Positions 56,013-64,000 of a stretch of DNA of 64,000 bases are shown in pieces. How positions within the stretch are numbered: position 1 is the stretch's first letter; every line of letters starts with the position of its first letter. Source of the DNA: Trichocoleus desertorum NBK24 (GTDB lineage: Bacteria > Cyanobacteriota > Cyanobacteriia > FACHB-46); contig NZ_CP116619.1 in assembly GCF_030409055.1 (NCBI RefSeq), forward strand, positions 2,246,628 to 2,310,627. Reading direction: 5' to 3'. Made by a program: the position numbers and the translations under genes. The notes under the pieces were generated by a model. It did not search any database and was not told where the DNA came from. It saw only the letters and a program-made list of their open reading frames with translations.

Positions 56013-56792
56013 TTAATACAGCGTTAATTGAGCAGCTTGATTAAAGAAGAGACGACACAAACCTCGTGTGACCAAAATCGTTGTTACTAGCGTCGTAAAC
56101 GCCAGCATAAACATAATTAGCATTTGGTAACTAGCAGCATCCAAAGGACTAACCCCACTGAGCAATTGCCCAGTAATCATGCCTGGTAGGGTGACTAATC
56201 CCACTGCCATCATTGAGTTAAGGGTGGGAATCATGCCTGCTTTAATGGCATCTCGACGGTATTGAGCCACTGCTTGCTCCGGAGTTGCTCCCAAACTTAA
56301 ATAGGTTTCGATTTCTAAGCGACTGCTACTGATTGTGCTGGCTAGGCGTTCTCCCGCGATCGAGGCTCCATTCATAGCATTGCCTAATACAATCCCTGCT
56401 AGTGGAACTAGATATTGGGGCGAGTACCAAACATCTGGACGAATCACAACCAAGTTGGTGTAGCTCAAGGTCAAAGCGGCAGCAACAAAAATCGACCCCC
56501 ACAGCAGTGGCAGCAGACGCGGAATTTTTTTGCTGATGCGATTACGGGCGACAACTGTCGCGATCGTCAGCATCCCTGCAATAATAGCCAGCACTACCCA
56601 AGGATTTTCGACAGTGAACACCAACTCCAGTAAATAGCCAACCATTACCAACTGAATAATGGTTCGCCCGGTCGCAATGGCTAGATTCCACTCCAAGCCC
56701 ACCCGTTGCCAAGCTGATAAGCCGATCGCGATCGCCATCATTCCTAGTGCCCAAGCCAGATCTAACGTATCCAGCTTTATCAACGTATCCAC
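56013..56792 (-). CDS. fetB: UPF0014-family permease, FetB-like iron exporter subunit
   Basis: A 259-residue integral membrane protein with about seven helices. Family landmarks: VGLEWNLAIATGRTIIQLVM, PWVVLAIIAGMLTIATVVAR, VPLAGIVLGNAMNGASIAGE, EIETYLSLGATPEQAVAQY and LPGMITGQLLSGVSPLDAASYQ, diagnostic of the YbbM/FetB group. In E. coli the permease works with the ATPase FetA in iron export and oxidative-stress resistance. No ATPase gene is next to it here. It lies divergent from the DegT aminotransferase gene. Confidence 0.92.
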   Translation of the reverse strand: MDTLIKLDTLDLAWALGMMAIAIGLSAWQRVGLEWNLAIATGRTIIQLVMVGYLLELVFTVENPWVVLAIIAGMLTIATVVARNRISKKIPRLLPLLWGSIFVAAALTLSYTNLVVIRPDVWYSPQYLVPLAGIVLGNAMNGASIAGERLASTISSSRLEIETYLSLGATPEQAVAQYRRDAIKAGMIPTLNSMMAVGLVTLPGMITGQLLSGVSPLDAASYQMLIMFMLAFTTLVTTILVTRGLCRLFFNQAAQLTLY

Positions 56793-56949
56793 AAGTTCTG
56801 ACCTGCCAACGTGTTTTCCTGATTTTGCCAGAGCAGAAACAATCTGCGGTCAGCCTTATTCTAAGAACAGGTAAAGCCGAGGAATGGCGGATTCCATTTT
56901 TTAACAAAATTTGATTTCATTAACCTAGCAAAACTTGTGGTGCTAACGA

Positions 56950-58134
56950 GTGAATAAAGTCCCTCTGCTTGACCTGACACGGCAATTTCAAACCATTAGC
57001 GAAAAAGTAAATGCAGCCGTTCTCCAGGTTCTGGGGTCTGGTGGCTACATTGGTGGTCCCGCCGTTTCAGGATTTGAGCAGCAGTTTGCCGCCTACACGG
57101 GTACCTCTGAATGTGTTGCCTGCAACTCTGGTACCGACGCTCTCTTCTTAGCGCTCCGAGCTTTGGAGATTGGGCCTGGAGACGAAGTAATTGCCCCTCC
57201 CTTTACCTTTTTCGCAACCGCAGAAGTGATCAGTGCGGTGGGAGCCACCCCGGTTTTTGTCGATATTGATGCGAACACGTTCAATCTCGACCTCAACTTG
57301 ATTGAAGCTGCCATCACTGAAAAAACTCGCGCTATCATTCCGGTGCATTTGTTTGGTCAGCCTGTAGATATGACCCGGCTGATGGCGATCGCAGAAGCGC
57401 ATCACTTAGCAGTCATTGAAGACTGTGCTCAGGCCACGGGAGCAGAATGGGTCGGGAAAAAGGTTGGCAGTATCGGTCATGTGGGTTGCTTTAGCTTCTA
57501 CCCCACCAAGAATTTAGGTGCAGCCGGAGATGGGGGCGCAATCACCACCAACGATCCAGCGATCGCAGCCAAGATTCGGATGCTGAAAGAGCATGGCAGC
57601 CAAACGCGCTACTACCATGATGCGATCGGGATGAATAGCCGTTTAGATGCCGTACAAGCAGTGGTACTACAAATCAAGCTGCGGTTTCTAGATGAGTGGA
57701 ATGCCCAACGCCGTCAAGTTGCTGAGCGCTATCAACAACTGCTGAGCCACATTCCCTACATTATTCCGCCTCAAGAAATCAGTGGTGGTCAGTCGGTGTG
57801 GAACCAGTACACAATTCGCCTCGCGAGTACCCCGGATGCGCCCCAGCACGGCACCGAGCCTGGAGCTTTACGAGATTGGGTACGGCAGGAGTTGCAGAGC
57901 CGTGGCGTTGGCTCTATTGTTTACTACCCATTGCCCCTACATCTGCAATCGATTTATCAAGGCTTAGGTTATCAGCTAGGTCAATTGCCTGTGTCTGAGC
58001 AAATGTCCCACGAAGTTTTGTCGCTGCCGATGTTTCCAGAGCTGTCTGTGGCAGAGCAAGACCAAGTCATTTACAGCTTGAAAGATTGCCTAACTGCGGT
58101 TGAGTGTCGGAGCTGGTCGGGAAAACTAAAGTGA
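56950..58134 (+). CDS. DegT/DnrJ/EryC1 sugar aminotransferase, GTG start
   Basis: A 394-residue PLP enzyme that transaminates nucleotide-activated keto-sugars. The N-terminus VPLLDLTRQFQTISEKVNAA, YIGGPAVSGFEQQFAAYTGT and CNSGTDALFLALRALEIGPG are standard. The PLP aspartate is in AVIEDCAQATGAEWVGKK, and the aldimine Lys (~187) is in FSFYPTKNLGAAGDGGAI. The C-terminus has the QYTIRL and YYPLPLHLQ segments. It starts with GTG at 56950. The product (for example a 3- or 4-amino-sugar for O-antigen-like glycan) cannot be fixed. No nucleotide-sugar partner genes adjoin it; the rml operon is 15 kb away. Confidence 0.92.
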   Translation: MNKVPLLDLTRQFQTISEKVNAAVLQVLGSGGYIGGPAVSGFEQQFAAYTGTSECVACNSGTDALFLALRALEIGPGDEVIAPPFTFFATAEVISAVGATPVFVDIDANTFNLDLNLIEAAITEKTRAIIPVHLFGQPVDMTRLMAIAEAHHLAVIEDCAQATGAEWVGKKVGSIGHVGCFSFYPTKNLGAAGDGGAITTNDPAIAAKIRMLKEHGSQTRYYHDAIGMNSRLDAVQAVVLQIKLRFLDEWNAQRRQVAERYQQLLSHIPYIIPPQEISGGQSVWNQYTIRLASTPDAPQHGTEPGALRDWVRQELQSRGVGSIVYYPLPLHLQSIYQGLGYQLGQLPVSEQMSHEVLSLPMFPELSVAEQDQVIYSLKDCLTAVECRSWSGKLK

Positions 58135-58572
58135 AAGCCTTGAGTAGGTTTGTGCTGTGCCTACTCAAACTGCTGCTGTCAGCAATTCAATACGAAACTA
58201 TAGCAATATTCACAATCTTTAGACTGAGACTAGTCGGAGTTTAAGTTGTCTATTGCTTGTACTGTCGAGATTGCTGAACTTTTATTGCTCAGAGGTTCAC
58301 GCTATTTGCAGTGATCTGTGACACAAAACTTAACTCTACTTGCGATCGCATCCCAGTTGTTTGTAGTTTCCTATACTATAGTTAATAAAAAGATAAGAAT
58401 TCAGAGATCTGCTTAGAGATCTGAATTTAGTTGCAGCTTGGAAAGTTACCCGTAAAATCCAGTCGAAAGTCAGTAGGGACTGGGCAGACCGAGTGACGGA
58501 TCAAGGTGCAGCATTTGTCGGCGACTGTCAGGCTTTTGAGACGTTACCCGCACTAAAGAGGCGTATAGAGGC
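58135..58572. other. 438-base gene-free region upstream of the UbiB-type kinase
   Basis: Contains the hairpin at 58140-58168, then an AT-rich stretch with a -10-like TATACTATAG (58372-58381). No gene is recognised. The kinase promoter probably lies here. Confidence 0.5.
58140..58168 (+). terminator. Hairpin after the aminotransferase gene
   Basis: TTGAGTAGG (58140-58148) and CCTACTCAA (58160-58168) form a perfect 9-bp stem with an 11-base loop, six bases past the stop codon. There is no T-run, so termination is possible but not assured. Confidence 0.5.
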
Positions 58573-60351
58573 GTGAGTCAGCATCAACTGGTTTCTGTAG
58601 CAGAAACACAACCGCGTTCCACCGACCTTAGCTGGCGTGCTCACCGCGAAAAACCACTCTCCACTCGTATATATGACGCTCAGGCGATCGCCCGTCATTT
58701 TCGCTATCGCCCTCTCCAAGCTATCTGGCGCGCCCTCAACATTATTTGGTCCTTTGCCTGGTTTGTGCTCGGCTTGAAGTCAGATGAATGGCAACACCGC
58801 ACCGAAGCCAACAAGTTCAAACGAGCCACCCAACTGCGAATTTTGCTCACCCGTTTGGGACCGACGTTTATCAAAGTGGGGCAGGCGCTCTCTACTAGAC
58901 CCGACTTAGTGCGGAAAGACTTTTTGGAAGAGCTGGTGAAGCTTCAAGACCAGTTACCGCCTTTTCCTACGGCGATCGCTTTCGGCATTATTGAAGAAGA
59001 ATTAAGCTACGCAGTTGACGAGATTTACGCGCAGATTTCACCAGAACCGATCGCGGCTGCCAGTTTAGGCCAAGTGTATCGGGCGCGTCTTTACAGCGGG
59101 GAAGAAGTTGCGGTCAAAGTGCAACGGCCCAATTTGCTCCCGACGCTGACATTAGATTTGTACTTGATGCGCTGGGCTGCAAGTTGGCTCGGCCCCTTGC
59201 TACCACTCAATCTAGGCCACGATCTCACCTTGATTGTGGATGAGTTCGGCACCAAGCTGTTTGAAGAAATCGACTACTTGCATGAGGGATACAACGCGGA
59301 GAAGTTTGCTGATAACTTCCGCGACGACCCCACGGTAAAAGTCCCCAGCATCTATTGGAGCTACAGCAATACTCGCGTTCTGACGCTGGAATGGATTCAC
59401 GGCTTCAAGCTCACCGACACCGAAAGCATTAAAGCCGCAGGGTTGGATACAGATACCTTAATCCGGATTGGTGTCACTTCTGGTTTACGCCAGCTTCTAG
59501 AGTTTGGCTTTTTCCATGCCGACCCGCACCCTGGCAACTTGTTTGCGATGCCCGACGGTCGCATGGCCTACATCGACTTCGGCATGATGGATCAACTGAG
59601 CGAAACCAATAAAGAAACCTTGGTGGACTCGTTGGTACATCTAATCAACAAAGACTATGTGGATTTAGCCGCAGACTTTGTCAAACTCGGTTTTCTGGCT
59701 CCTAATACCAACATTTGGCCCATTGTTCCGGCGCTAGAAAGCGTATTGGGCGACATTATGGGCGAAAGCGTCGGTGATTTCAACTTCAAAACCATTACCG
59801 ACAAGTTCTCGGAACTGATGTATGACTATCCGTTCCGCGTCCCTGCTAAATTTGCCCTGATCATCCGTTCCTTGGTGACGCAGGAGGGGTTGGCCCTGAG
59901 CTTGAATACTGAGTTCAAAATTGTAGATGTGGCTTATCCCTACGTGGCTCAGCGGTTGTTGAAGGGAGAATCACCTGAGCTGCGGCGCAGGCTAATTGAT
60001 GTGCTGTTCAAGGATGGTAGATTTCAGTGGCAGCGACTGGAAGAGCTAATCGCGATCGCCCGCTCTGATACCAACTTTGACTTGTTACCGACTGCTCAGC
60101 TCGGTCTGCAATATTTGCTGTCGCCAGAAGCCAACTTCCTACGGCAACAGCTGATTCTGGCTCTAATCGAAGACGATCGCCTGCATACTGAAGAGGTTCA
60201 GCGGCTTTGGAACTTGATAAAAGACGAACTCAAGCCTGCTCGTCTCTTCAGTGCGGCTTGGGGAGCGTTGGCTGGAGCTTCGATGCAGGGAGCGGCGGCG
60301 TTGCTGCCCACGATGCCCTTTGCTAGCTGGCAGACTCCTCCGCAAAACTAA
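58573..60351 (+). CDS. AarF/ABC1/UbiB-family atypical protein kinase, GTG start
   Basis: A 592-residue kinase-fold ATPase related to UbiB/COQ8 and plastid ABC1K proteins, linked to prenyl-quinone metabolism. Family motifs are complete: KxGQ in GPTFIKVGQALSTRPDLVRK, the Ala-rich nucleotide loop IAAASLGQVYRARLY, the ATP Lys in EVAVKVQRPNLLPTL, EIDYLHEGYNAEKFADNF, the catalytic loop FFHADPHPGNLFAM and the DFG-like YIDFGMMDQLSE. The C-terminus (GALAGASMQGAAALLPTMP) is weakly hydrophobic and may associate with membranes. GTG at 58573 with AGAGG at 58567-58571. Confidence 0.95.
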   Translation: MSQHQLVSVAETQPRSTDLSWRAHREKPLSTRIYDAQAIARHFRYRPLQAIWRALNIIWSFAWFVLGLKSDEWQHRTEANKFKRATQLRILLTRLGPTFIKVGQALSTRPDLVRKDFLEELVKLQDQLPPFPTAIAFGIIEEELSYAVDEIYAQISPEPIAAASLGQVYRARLYSGEEVAVKVQRPNLLPTLTLDLYLMRWAASWLGPLLPLNLGHDLTLIVDEFGTKLFEEIDYLHEGYNAEKFADNFRDDPTVKVPSIYWSYSNTRVLTLEWIHGFKLTDTESIKAAGLDTDTLIRIGVTSGLRQLLEFGFFHADPHPGNLFAMPDGRMAYIDFGMMDQLSETNKETLVDSLVHLINKDYVDLAADFVKLGFLAPNTNIWPIVPALESVLGDIMGESVGDFNFKTITDKFSELMYDYPFRVPAKFALIIRSLVTQEGLALSLNTEFKIVDVAYPYVAQRLLKGESPELRRRLIDVLFKDGRFQWQRLEELIAIARSDTNFDLLPTAQLGLQYLLSPEANFLRQQLILALIEDDRLHTEEVQRLWNLIKDELKPARLFSAAWGALAGASMQGAAALLPTMPFASWQTPPQN

Positions 60352-60429
60352 GCTGTAGCCGTAAGGCGAACCAATACCTTCATAGATTGATACAATTGAG
60401 CGTCAGCAACTGCATATTAGGAGTTCTTT

Positions 60430-60801
60430 GTGTTTACTTTCCCTGACCCTCCCTACTTCTTACTGGTTGCTGGCCTCCTGATCAGCCTTACTTCTGGGGT
60501 CGCGTTTGAGGCTACCCTGAAGCAAGCAGTGCAAGATTGGGCCAAAAATCGCTCTACTCGTACTCTAGCGGCGTTGCAAGGTATGCAGCTTTTTGTGCCT
60601 TTCGTGGGAATTACCGCAGGTGCCTGTCTCTTTCTAGGTTCTGGGATGGAAATCTTTGGCTTTAGCACCAAGTTGTCCTACGCCCTCTCTTTTCCCCTAT
60701 CACTCTTTACCAGTTGGCTAGTTTGGTCACAGTTGGGCAAAATTTTGATCCAGCTAGAGCAGGGTGGCTCCCAAGCGCTGGATCTAGATTCCTTCAACTA
60801 A
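60430..60801 (+). CDS. Small membrane protein, unknown function, GTG start
   Basis: A 123-residue protein with three hydrophobic segments (FLLVAGLLISLTSGVAFEA, LFVPFVGITAGACLFLGSG, LSYALSFPLSLFTSWLVWS) and a basic loop (QDWAKNRSTRTLA). Starts with GTG at 60430, with TTAGGAG upstream. It lies 78 bases after the UbiB-type kinase on the same strand and may be co-transcribed. No family name recognised; a cyanobacterial thylakoid protein is a plausible guess from composition. Confidence 0.8.
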   Translation: MFTFPDPPYFLLVAGLLISLTSGVAFEATLKQAVQDWAKNRSTRTLAALQGMQLFVPFVGITAGACLFLGSGMEIFGFSTKLSYALSFPLSLFTSWLVWSQLGKILIQLEQGGSQALDLDSFN

Positions 60802-60825
60802 CTCGGCCTCAGCTTTAGCTTTGTC

Positions 60826-61749
60826 TCAAGGTACTGACGCACTACCTGCCTGAGCCTGTTTTAGTTGCTTTTCAGCATTGGCGGCCCAGGCGGTATTGTT
60901 TTGAGCGGTGTAGAGGTCTTTGGCATACTGCAAGACCTGTTGGGCATCTTTGTACTGGCCTTGCCGCAAGAACACTAACCCAGCCCCGTAGTAGGCATTG
61001 GCATAGTTAGAATTGGCCTCTGCCGCCTGTCTAAAAGCTGCCAAAGCTTCTGGCAATTGCCCCTGCTGCATCAGAATCGACCCTAAGTTGTAATGCGCTT
61101 CTGGATACTTGGGGCTGATTTTTATTGCCTGTCGTAAAGCCGCGATCGCCTCAGACGTTTTGCCCTGCTGCATATAAACCACACCGAGATGATAGGCAGG
61201 TTCTGGAGCGGTAGGGCTAAGCTGTTGTGCCCGCTTAAACGTCGCGATCGCCTGATCTAAAGCGCCCTGTTGTTCTAGCACCAAGCCCAGGTTGTAATGA
61301 GCTAAACCCAGCTTCGGGTCTATTTCTAGCGATCGCTGCAAATATTCCTTGGCTTGCTGTAAATTATTGCCTTCCAACAATGCCGCGCCTAAATTGGCAT
61401 AAGCAAGCGCAAATTTGGGGTCTACCTGAGCTGCTTGATAAAAGGCATTCGCAGCAGGTTGCAACTCACCTTTTTGCCGGAGCGCTAGGCCCAAATTGTA
61501 ATGAGCCGCAGCTAAGGTGGGATTTAGTTGGGTTGCCTGCTGGAAGGCTGCGATCGCTGAATCTAACTTGCCCTGCTGAATCGCCTGTAACCCCTGCTGC
61601 ATGACTGACTCAGCCGTTTGGCTAGTTTGAGCTTGGGCGATCGCTTGTGACCCAATTGGTCTATCCCCATTAACTACCAAAACTCCTAGCTGAATCAGCA
61701 CCGCTAAACCCATTCCACCCAACTTGATCAATCGATTCCGGTTTTTCAT
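60826..61749 (-). CDS. Exported TPR-repeat protein
   Basis: A 307-residue protein. The start at 61749 (MKNRNRLIKLGGMGLAVLIQ) has GGGAG about 10 bases upstream and gives a clean signal peptide or anchor helix, better than the ATG eight codons earlier. Seven or more tetratricopeptide repeats follow with the canonical W/L-G-Y/A-F-A-P spacing: AAHYNLGLALRQKGELQPAA, LAYANLGAALLEGNNLQQAK, LAHYNLGLVLEQQGALDQAI, PAYHLGVVYMQQGKTSEAI, EAHYNLGSILMQQGQLPEAL. The Gln-rich turns show repeated duplication inside the gene. Scaffold role, partner unknown. Converges with the membrane-protein gene. Confidence 0.9.
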   Translation of the reverse strand: MKNRNRLIKLGGMGLAVLIQLGVLVVNGDRPIGSQAIAQAQTSQTAESVMQQGLQAIQQGKLDSAIAAFQQATQLNPTLAAAHYNLGLALRQKGELQPAANAFYQAAQVDPKFALAYANLGAALLEGNNLQQAKEYLQRSLEIDPKLGLAHYNLGLVLEQQGALDQAIATFKRAQQLSPTAPEPAYHLGVVYMQQGKTSEAIAALRQAIKISPKYPEAHYNLGSILMQQGQLPEALAAFRQAAEANSNYANAYYGAGLVFLRQGQYKDAQQVLQYAKDLYTAQNNTAWAANAEKQLKQAQAGSASVP

Positions 61750-61773
61750 TCGGGTTGAACTCCCATCAATCAT

Positions 61774-62374
61774 GCTGCTCTACTTCTGCGCTTACATGCC
61801 ATACCCTGTGTAACAGCATCCTGCTTGAACTGGAAGAAATCAAGCATTATATCTCTTTTACCCATGAGCGATTGAGGGTTAGTGATAAAGCGATCGCAAG
61901 TTGTGAAGTTTAGACACAAGGCTCCGCCAAACAATTAAAAGTCAATCACCTAACAACTAAAACAAAAAAATTTACCTCTAAAGAATCAAATAAAATCTGA
62001 TTTTCTCATAAAGAATTATTGTTGCCTGTAGAGTAAAAAATGAAAAACGAGATGTAAAGCAAGCATCTTGCCTGCTAGCATACAGGATGATCACACTACG
62101 GTTTAAAGTAATCGAAACACAGCTATTTCTAGGGGTTTGGATTTTGTTTGAGTCAGTATTTTATTCAAACTATCGAGATGTAAACTAATAGCTTGAGAAC
62201 TGTAAAGACATATCAAATAGCTGTTACATAAAATTTTGATAACGAAGTTCCACGTTCTGATCCCAGGCGCGTTAATCTAAGCTTTAAGCAATTAAGATTT
62301 CTGTGTTGAAAACTGAGCAGATATCTCAATTGCCGCTTTACTTTTTTCACATAATTAAATAAGGAGAGCGACCT
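61774..62374. other. 601-base AT-rich control region before the EF-G-like gene
   Basis: No gene is convincing; the longest frames are a few codons (an ATGAAAAACGAGATGTAA mini-frame starts at 62040). GAGATGTAAA occurs twice (about 62050 and 62177). It would be a long leader or a promoter region for the EF-G-like gene, whose AAGGAGAG ribosome site is at 62361-62368. Confidence 0.5.
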
Positions 62375-64000
62375 ATGAACAACAAAGTAGAGGTGGGTTC
62401 GCGAAATGTAGCCATTGTTGGTCCTTATCTCAGTGGGAAAACCACGCTTCTGGAAAGTCTTTTATCGGTTACAGGAGCAATTAACCGTAAAGGTCGGATA
62501 CAAGACCGCAATACCGTGGGGGACAGTGCCGCTGAAGCCCGCGATCGCCAAATGAGTGTGGAAATAAACGCCGCCAGTACTGAATATGGCGGCGTTCGTT
62601 TTACGTTTGTAGACTGTCCTGGTTCCGTTGAATTCGCTCAAGAAACTTACAACGCCTTGATTGGGGTTGATGCTGCGATCGTAGTTTGTGAAGCAGTGAG
62701 CGATCGCGTCCTCACCCTGGCTCCCTTATTTAAGTTTTTGGATGACTGGGAAATTCCCCATCTCGTCTTTATCAACAAAATGGACCGCGCTACCTCTCAC
62801 TACATGGATGTGCTCCAGGCGCTCAAGTCTGTTTCTAGTCGGCCCTTGGTGCCGCACCAATACCCAATTGCCCAAGGCGAAGAAATTGTGGGCTTTATCG
62901 ACTTGGTGAGCGAGCAAGCTTATCACTACCATCCGGGTGCGCCCGCTGACCCTGTCCCTCTACCAGAAGCTCTCCAGAGCGAGGAACAATCTGCGCGGGC
63001 AGAGATGCTGGAAACTCTAGCCGACTTTGATGATCGTCTTTTAGAAGAGCTGCTAGAAGAAATTAACCCCTCCGAAGAAGAAATTCTGCAAGATCTGAAA
63101 ATGGATCTGGGCGCAGATTTGATTGTGCCTGTCTTCATTGGTGTGGCGGAGCAAGATTATGGCGTGAGGCCACTACTAGAAGCCTTGCTGAGAGAAGCTC
63201 CGGATGCCGAAACCACCGCAGAACACAGAGGCACGGTGCTCAGTGCCAAGGCTCCGCTGGCTCAAGTCCTCAAAACCTACTACACCCCACAAGGCGGCAA
63301 GCTCTCTCTCGTGCGGGTTTGGCAAGGCACGATTACCGATGGTATGACCTTGAATGGTGTGCGAGTCGGCGGTCTGTATCGCCTGATGGGACAACAAACC
63401 CATAGCTTAACTAGTGCTCAGGCAGGCGAAATTATTGCCATTAGTCGCTTGGAAGGTGTGAAGACCGGAGACACGCTGACCACAGCCGATTCTCAACCTA
63501 CCGCTGAGCTACCAAAAGCTGAACACATGGCTCCTGTATTTGCGCTCGCCATCACCCCTGAGAAGCGCAACGACGAAGTAAAGCTCAGCAGTGCCCTCAG
63601 TAAATTGCTAGAAGAAGACCCCTCTCTGGCTTGGGAACAACATGGCGACACCCACGAAGTGATTCTTTGGGGACAAGGTGACATTCACTTGCAGGTAGCG
63701 CTCGATCGCTTGCGGCGGAAATATAACTTGCCGATGAGCACCCACTTGCCCCAAGTGCCTTACAAAGAAACGATTCGCAAACCCACCTCTTCTCACGGTC
63801 GCTACAAGCACCAAACTGGAGGTCATGGGCAGTTTGGCGATGTTCACCTAGACATCAAACCGCTACCTAGGGGAGAAGGCTTCAACTTTAAGGAAACAAT
63901 TGTGGGGGGTGTGGTGCCACGGCAGTACATTCCGGGGGTGGAAACAGGGGTACGGGAGTTCTTGGTGCATGGGCCGCTCGGTTTCCCGGTGGTTGATGTG
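62375..64000 (+). CDS. EF-G-like translational GTPase paralogue, 3' end beyond window
   Basis: The first 542 residues of an EF-G-family GTPase (~650-690 expected). G1 is NVAIVGPYLSGKTTLLESLL (SGKTT), G2 corresponds to RQMSVEINAAS, G3 is FVDCPGSVEFAQETY (residues 80-87) and G4 is NKMD (134-137). True EF-G has the catalytic His at the D-x-P-G-H position; here it is Ser84. Domain II (~265-360) and domain III to IV onset (YKETIRKPTSSHGRYKHQTG) can be followed, with GGHGQFGDVHLDI. ATG at 62375 follows AAGGAGAG by six bases. It matches the EF-G-like (non-housekeeping) group known in cyanobacteria and actinobacteria; the biological task is not settled. Confidence 0.93.
   Translation, partial: MNNKVEVGSRNVAIVGPYLSGKTTLLESLLSVTGAINRKGRIQDRNTVGDSAAEARDRQMSVEINAASTEYGGVRFTFVDCPGSVEFAQETYNALIGVDAAIVVCEAVSDRVLTLAPLFKFLDDWEIPHLVFINKMDRATSHYMDVLQALKSVSSRPLVPHQYPIAQGEEIVGFIDLVSEQAYHYHPGAPADPVPLPEALQSEEQSARAEMLETLADFDDRLLEELLEEINPSEEEILQDLKMDLGADLIVPVFIGVAEQDYGVRPLLEALLREAPDAETTAEHRGTVLSAKAPLAQVLKTYYTPQGGKLSLVRVWQGTITDGMTLNGVRVGGLYRLMGQQTHSLTSAQAGEIIAISRLEGVKTGDTLTTADSQPTAELPKAEHMAPVFALAITPEKRNDEVKLSSALSKLLEEDPSLAWEQHGDTHEVILWGQGDIHLQVALDRLRRKYNLPMSTHLPQVPYKETIRKPTSSHGRYKHQTGGHGQFGDVHLDIKPLPRGEGFNFKETIVGGVVPRQYIPGVETGVREFLVHGPLGFPVVDV

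Overview
The window is a piece of a cyanobacterial chromosome. The evidence is direct: dozens of the octamer GCGATCGC (the HIP1 palindrome typical of cyanobacteria), a CyanoQ/PsbQ lipoprotein, the cyanobacterial and plastid ribosomal protein PSRP-3 (Ycf65), a paired atpB-atpC operon, a groES-groEL1 operon with a CIRCE operator, and a free-standing protochlorophyllide-reductase C-terminal-like (PCP_red) protein. The many surface-glycan genes, the PEP-CTERM protein and the cellulase suggest a sheath- or mat-forming filamentous lineage, but the species cannot be fixed from the sequence. No rRNA or tRNA gene or CRISPR array was recognised.

Layout. 0-3.3 kb: housekeeping genes (ThiO-like oxidase, psbQ, an alpha/beta-hydrolase without a nucleophile, a small unknown protein). 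3.4-15.4 kb: a minus-strand surface-polysaccharide island with ABC-2 exporter halves (Wzm/Wzt), APS kinase (CysC), a giant sulfotransferase-GT2-GT4 fusion, two further glycosyltransferases, two methyltransferases and GDP-mannose 4,6-dehydratase. Together they point to a sulfated, perhaps methylated, deoxyhexose glycan. The island is poor in HIP1 sites and carries two freshly expanded coiled-coil repeat tracts. 15.9-19.8 kb: ruvB, TPR lipoprotein, HAD hydrolase, PSRP-3. 19.9-23.0 kb: one long helical-repeat gene split by a complete IS4-type element with a perfect 10-bp target duplication. 23.2-26.5 kb: atpB-atpC and a PEP-CTERM protein. 27.0-29.5 kb: groES-groEL with promoter, CIRCE and terminator. 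29.6-32.2 kb: an internally duplicated membrane protein divergent from an unusual reverse transcriptase, then the PCP_red mini-gene. 33-35.5 kb: secreted GH5-CBM2 glycanase and a TerB/Mo-nitrogenase-C protein. 35.6-41.5 kb: a second glycan operon (rmlC-rmlD-rmlA and three glycosyltransferases) with a divergent hybrid histidine kinase at 42-44.4 kb. 44.4-51.5 kb: larE, pdxH with an orphan gene, glucokinase, and a sensor kinase and response regulator separated by a pirin gene. 51.6-64 kb: a repeat-containing membrane protein, a helicase-HNH fusion, FetB, a DegT aminotransferase, a UbiB-type kinase, TPR and membrane proteins, and an EF-G-like GTPase cut by the window end.

Most noteworthy leads: the stand-alone reverse transcriptase (30,286-31,911), which has the look of the UG/Abi antiphage group and is not a group II intron, retron or DGR enzyme by its motifs; the helicase-HNH protein (53,562-55,850), a possible single-gene defence factor; the sulfated-glycan island with its three-domain fusion and a shared SKFWKLR motif placed after expandable coiled coils; the EF-G paralogue that has Ser in place of the catalytic His; and the clean recent IS insertion whose host gene can be rebuilt in frame. 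Functions are inferred from visible motifs; no database search was run.
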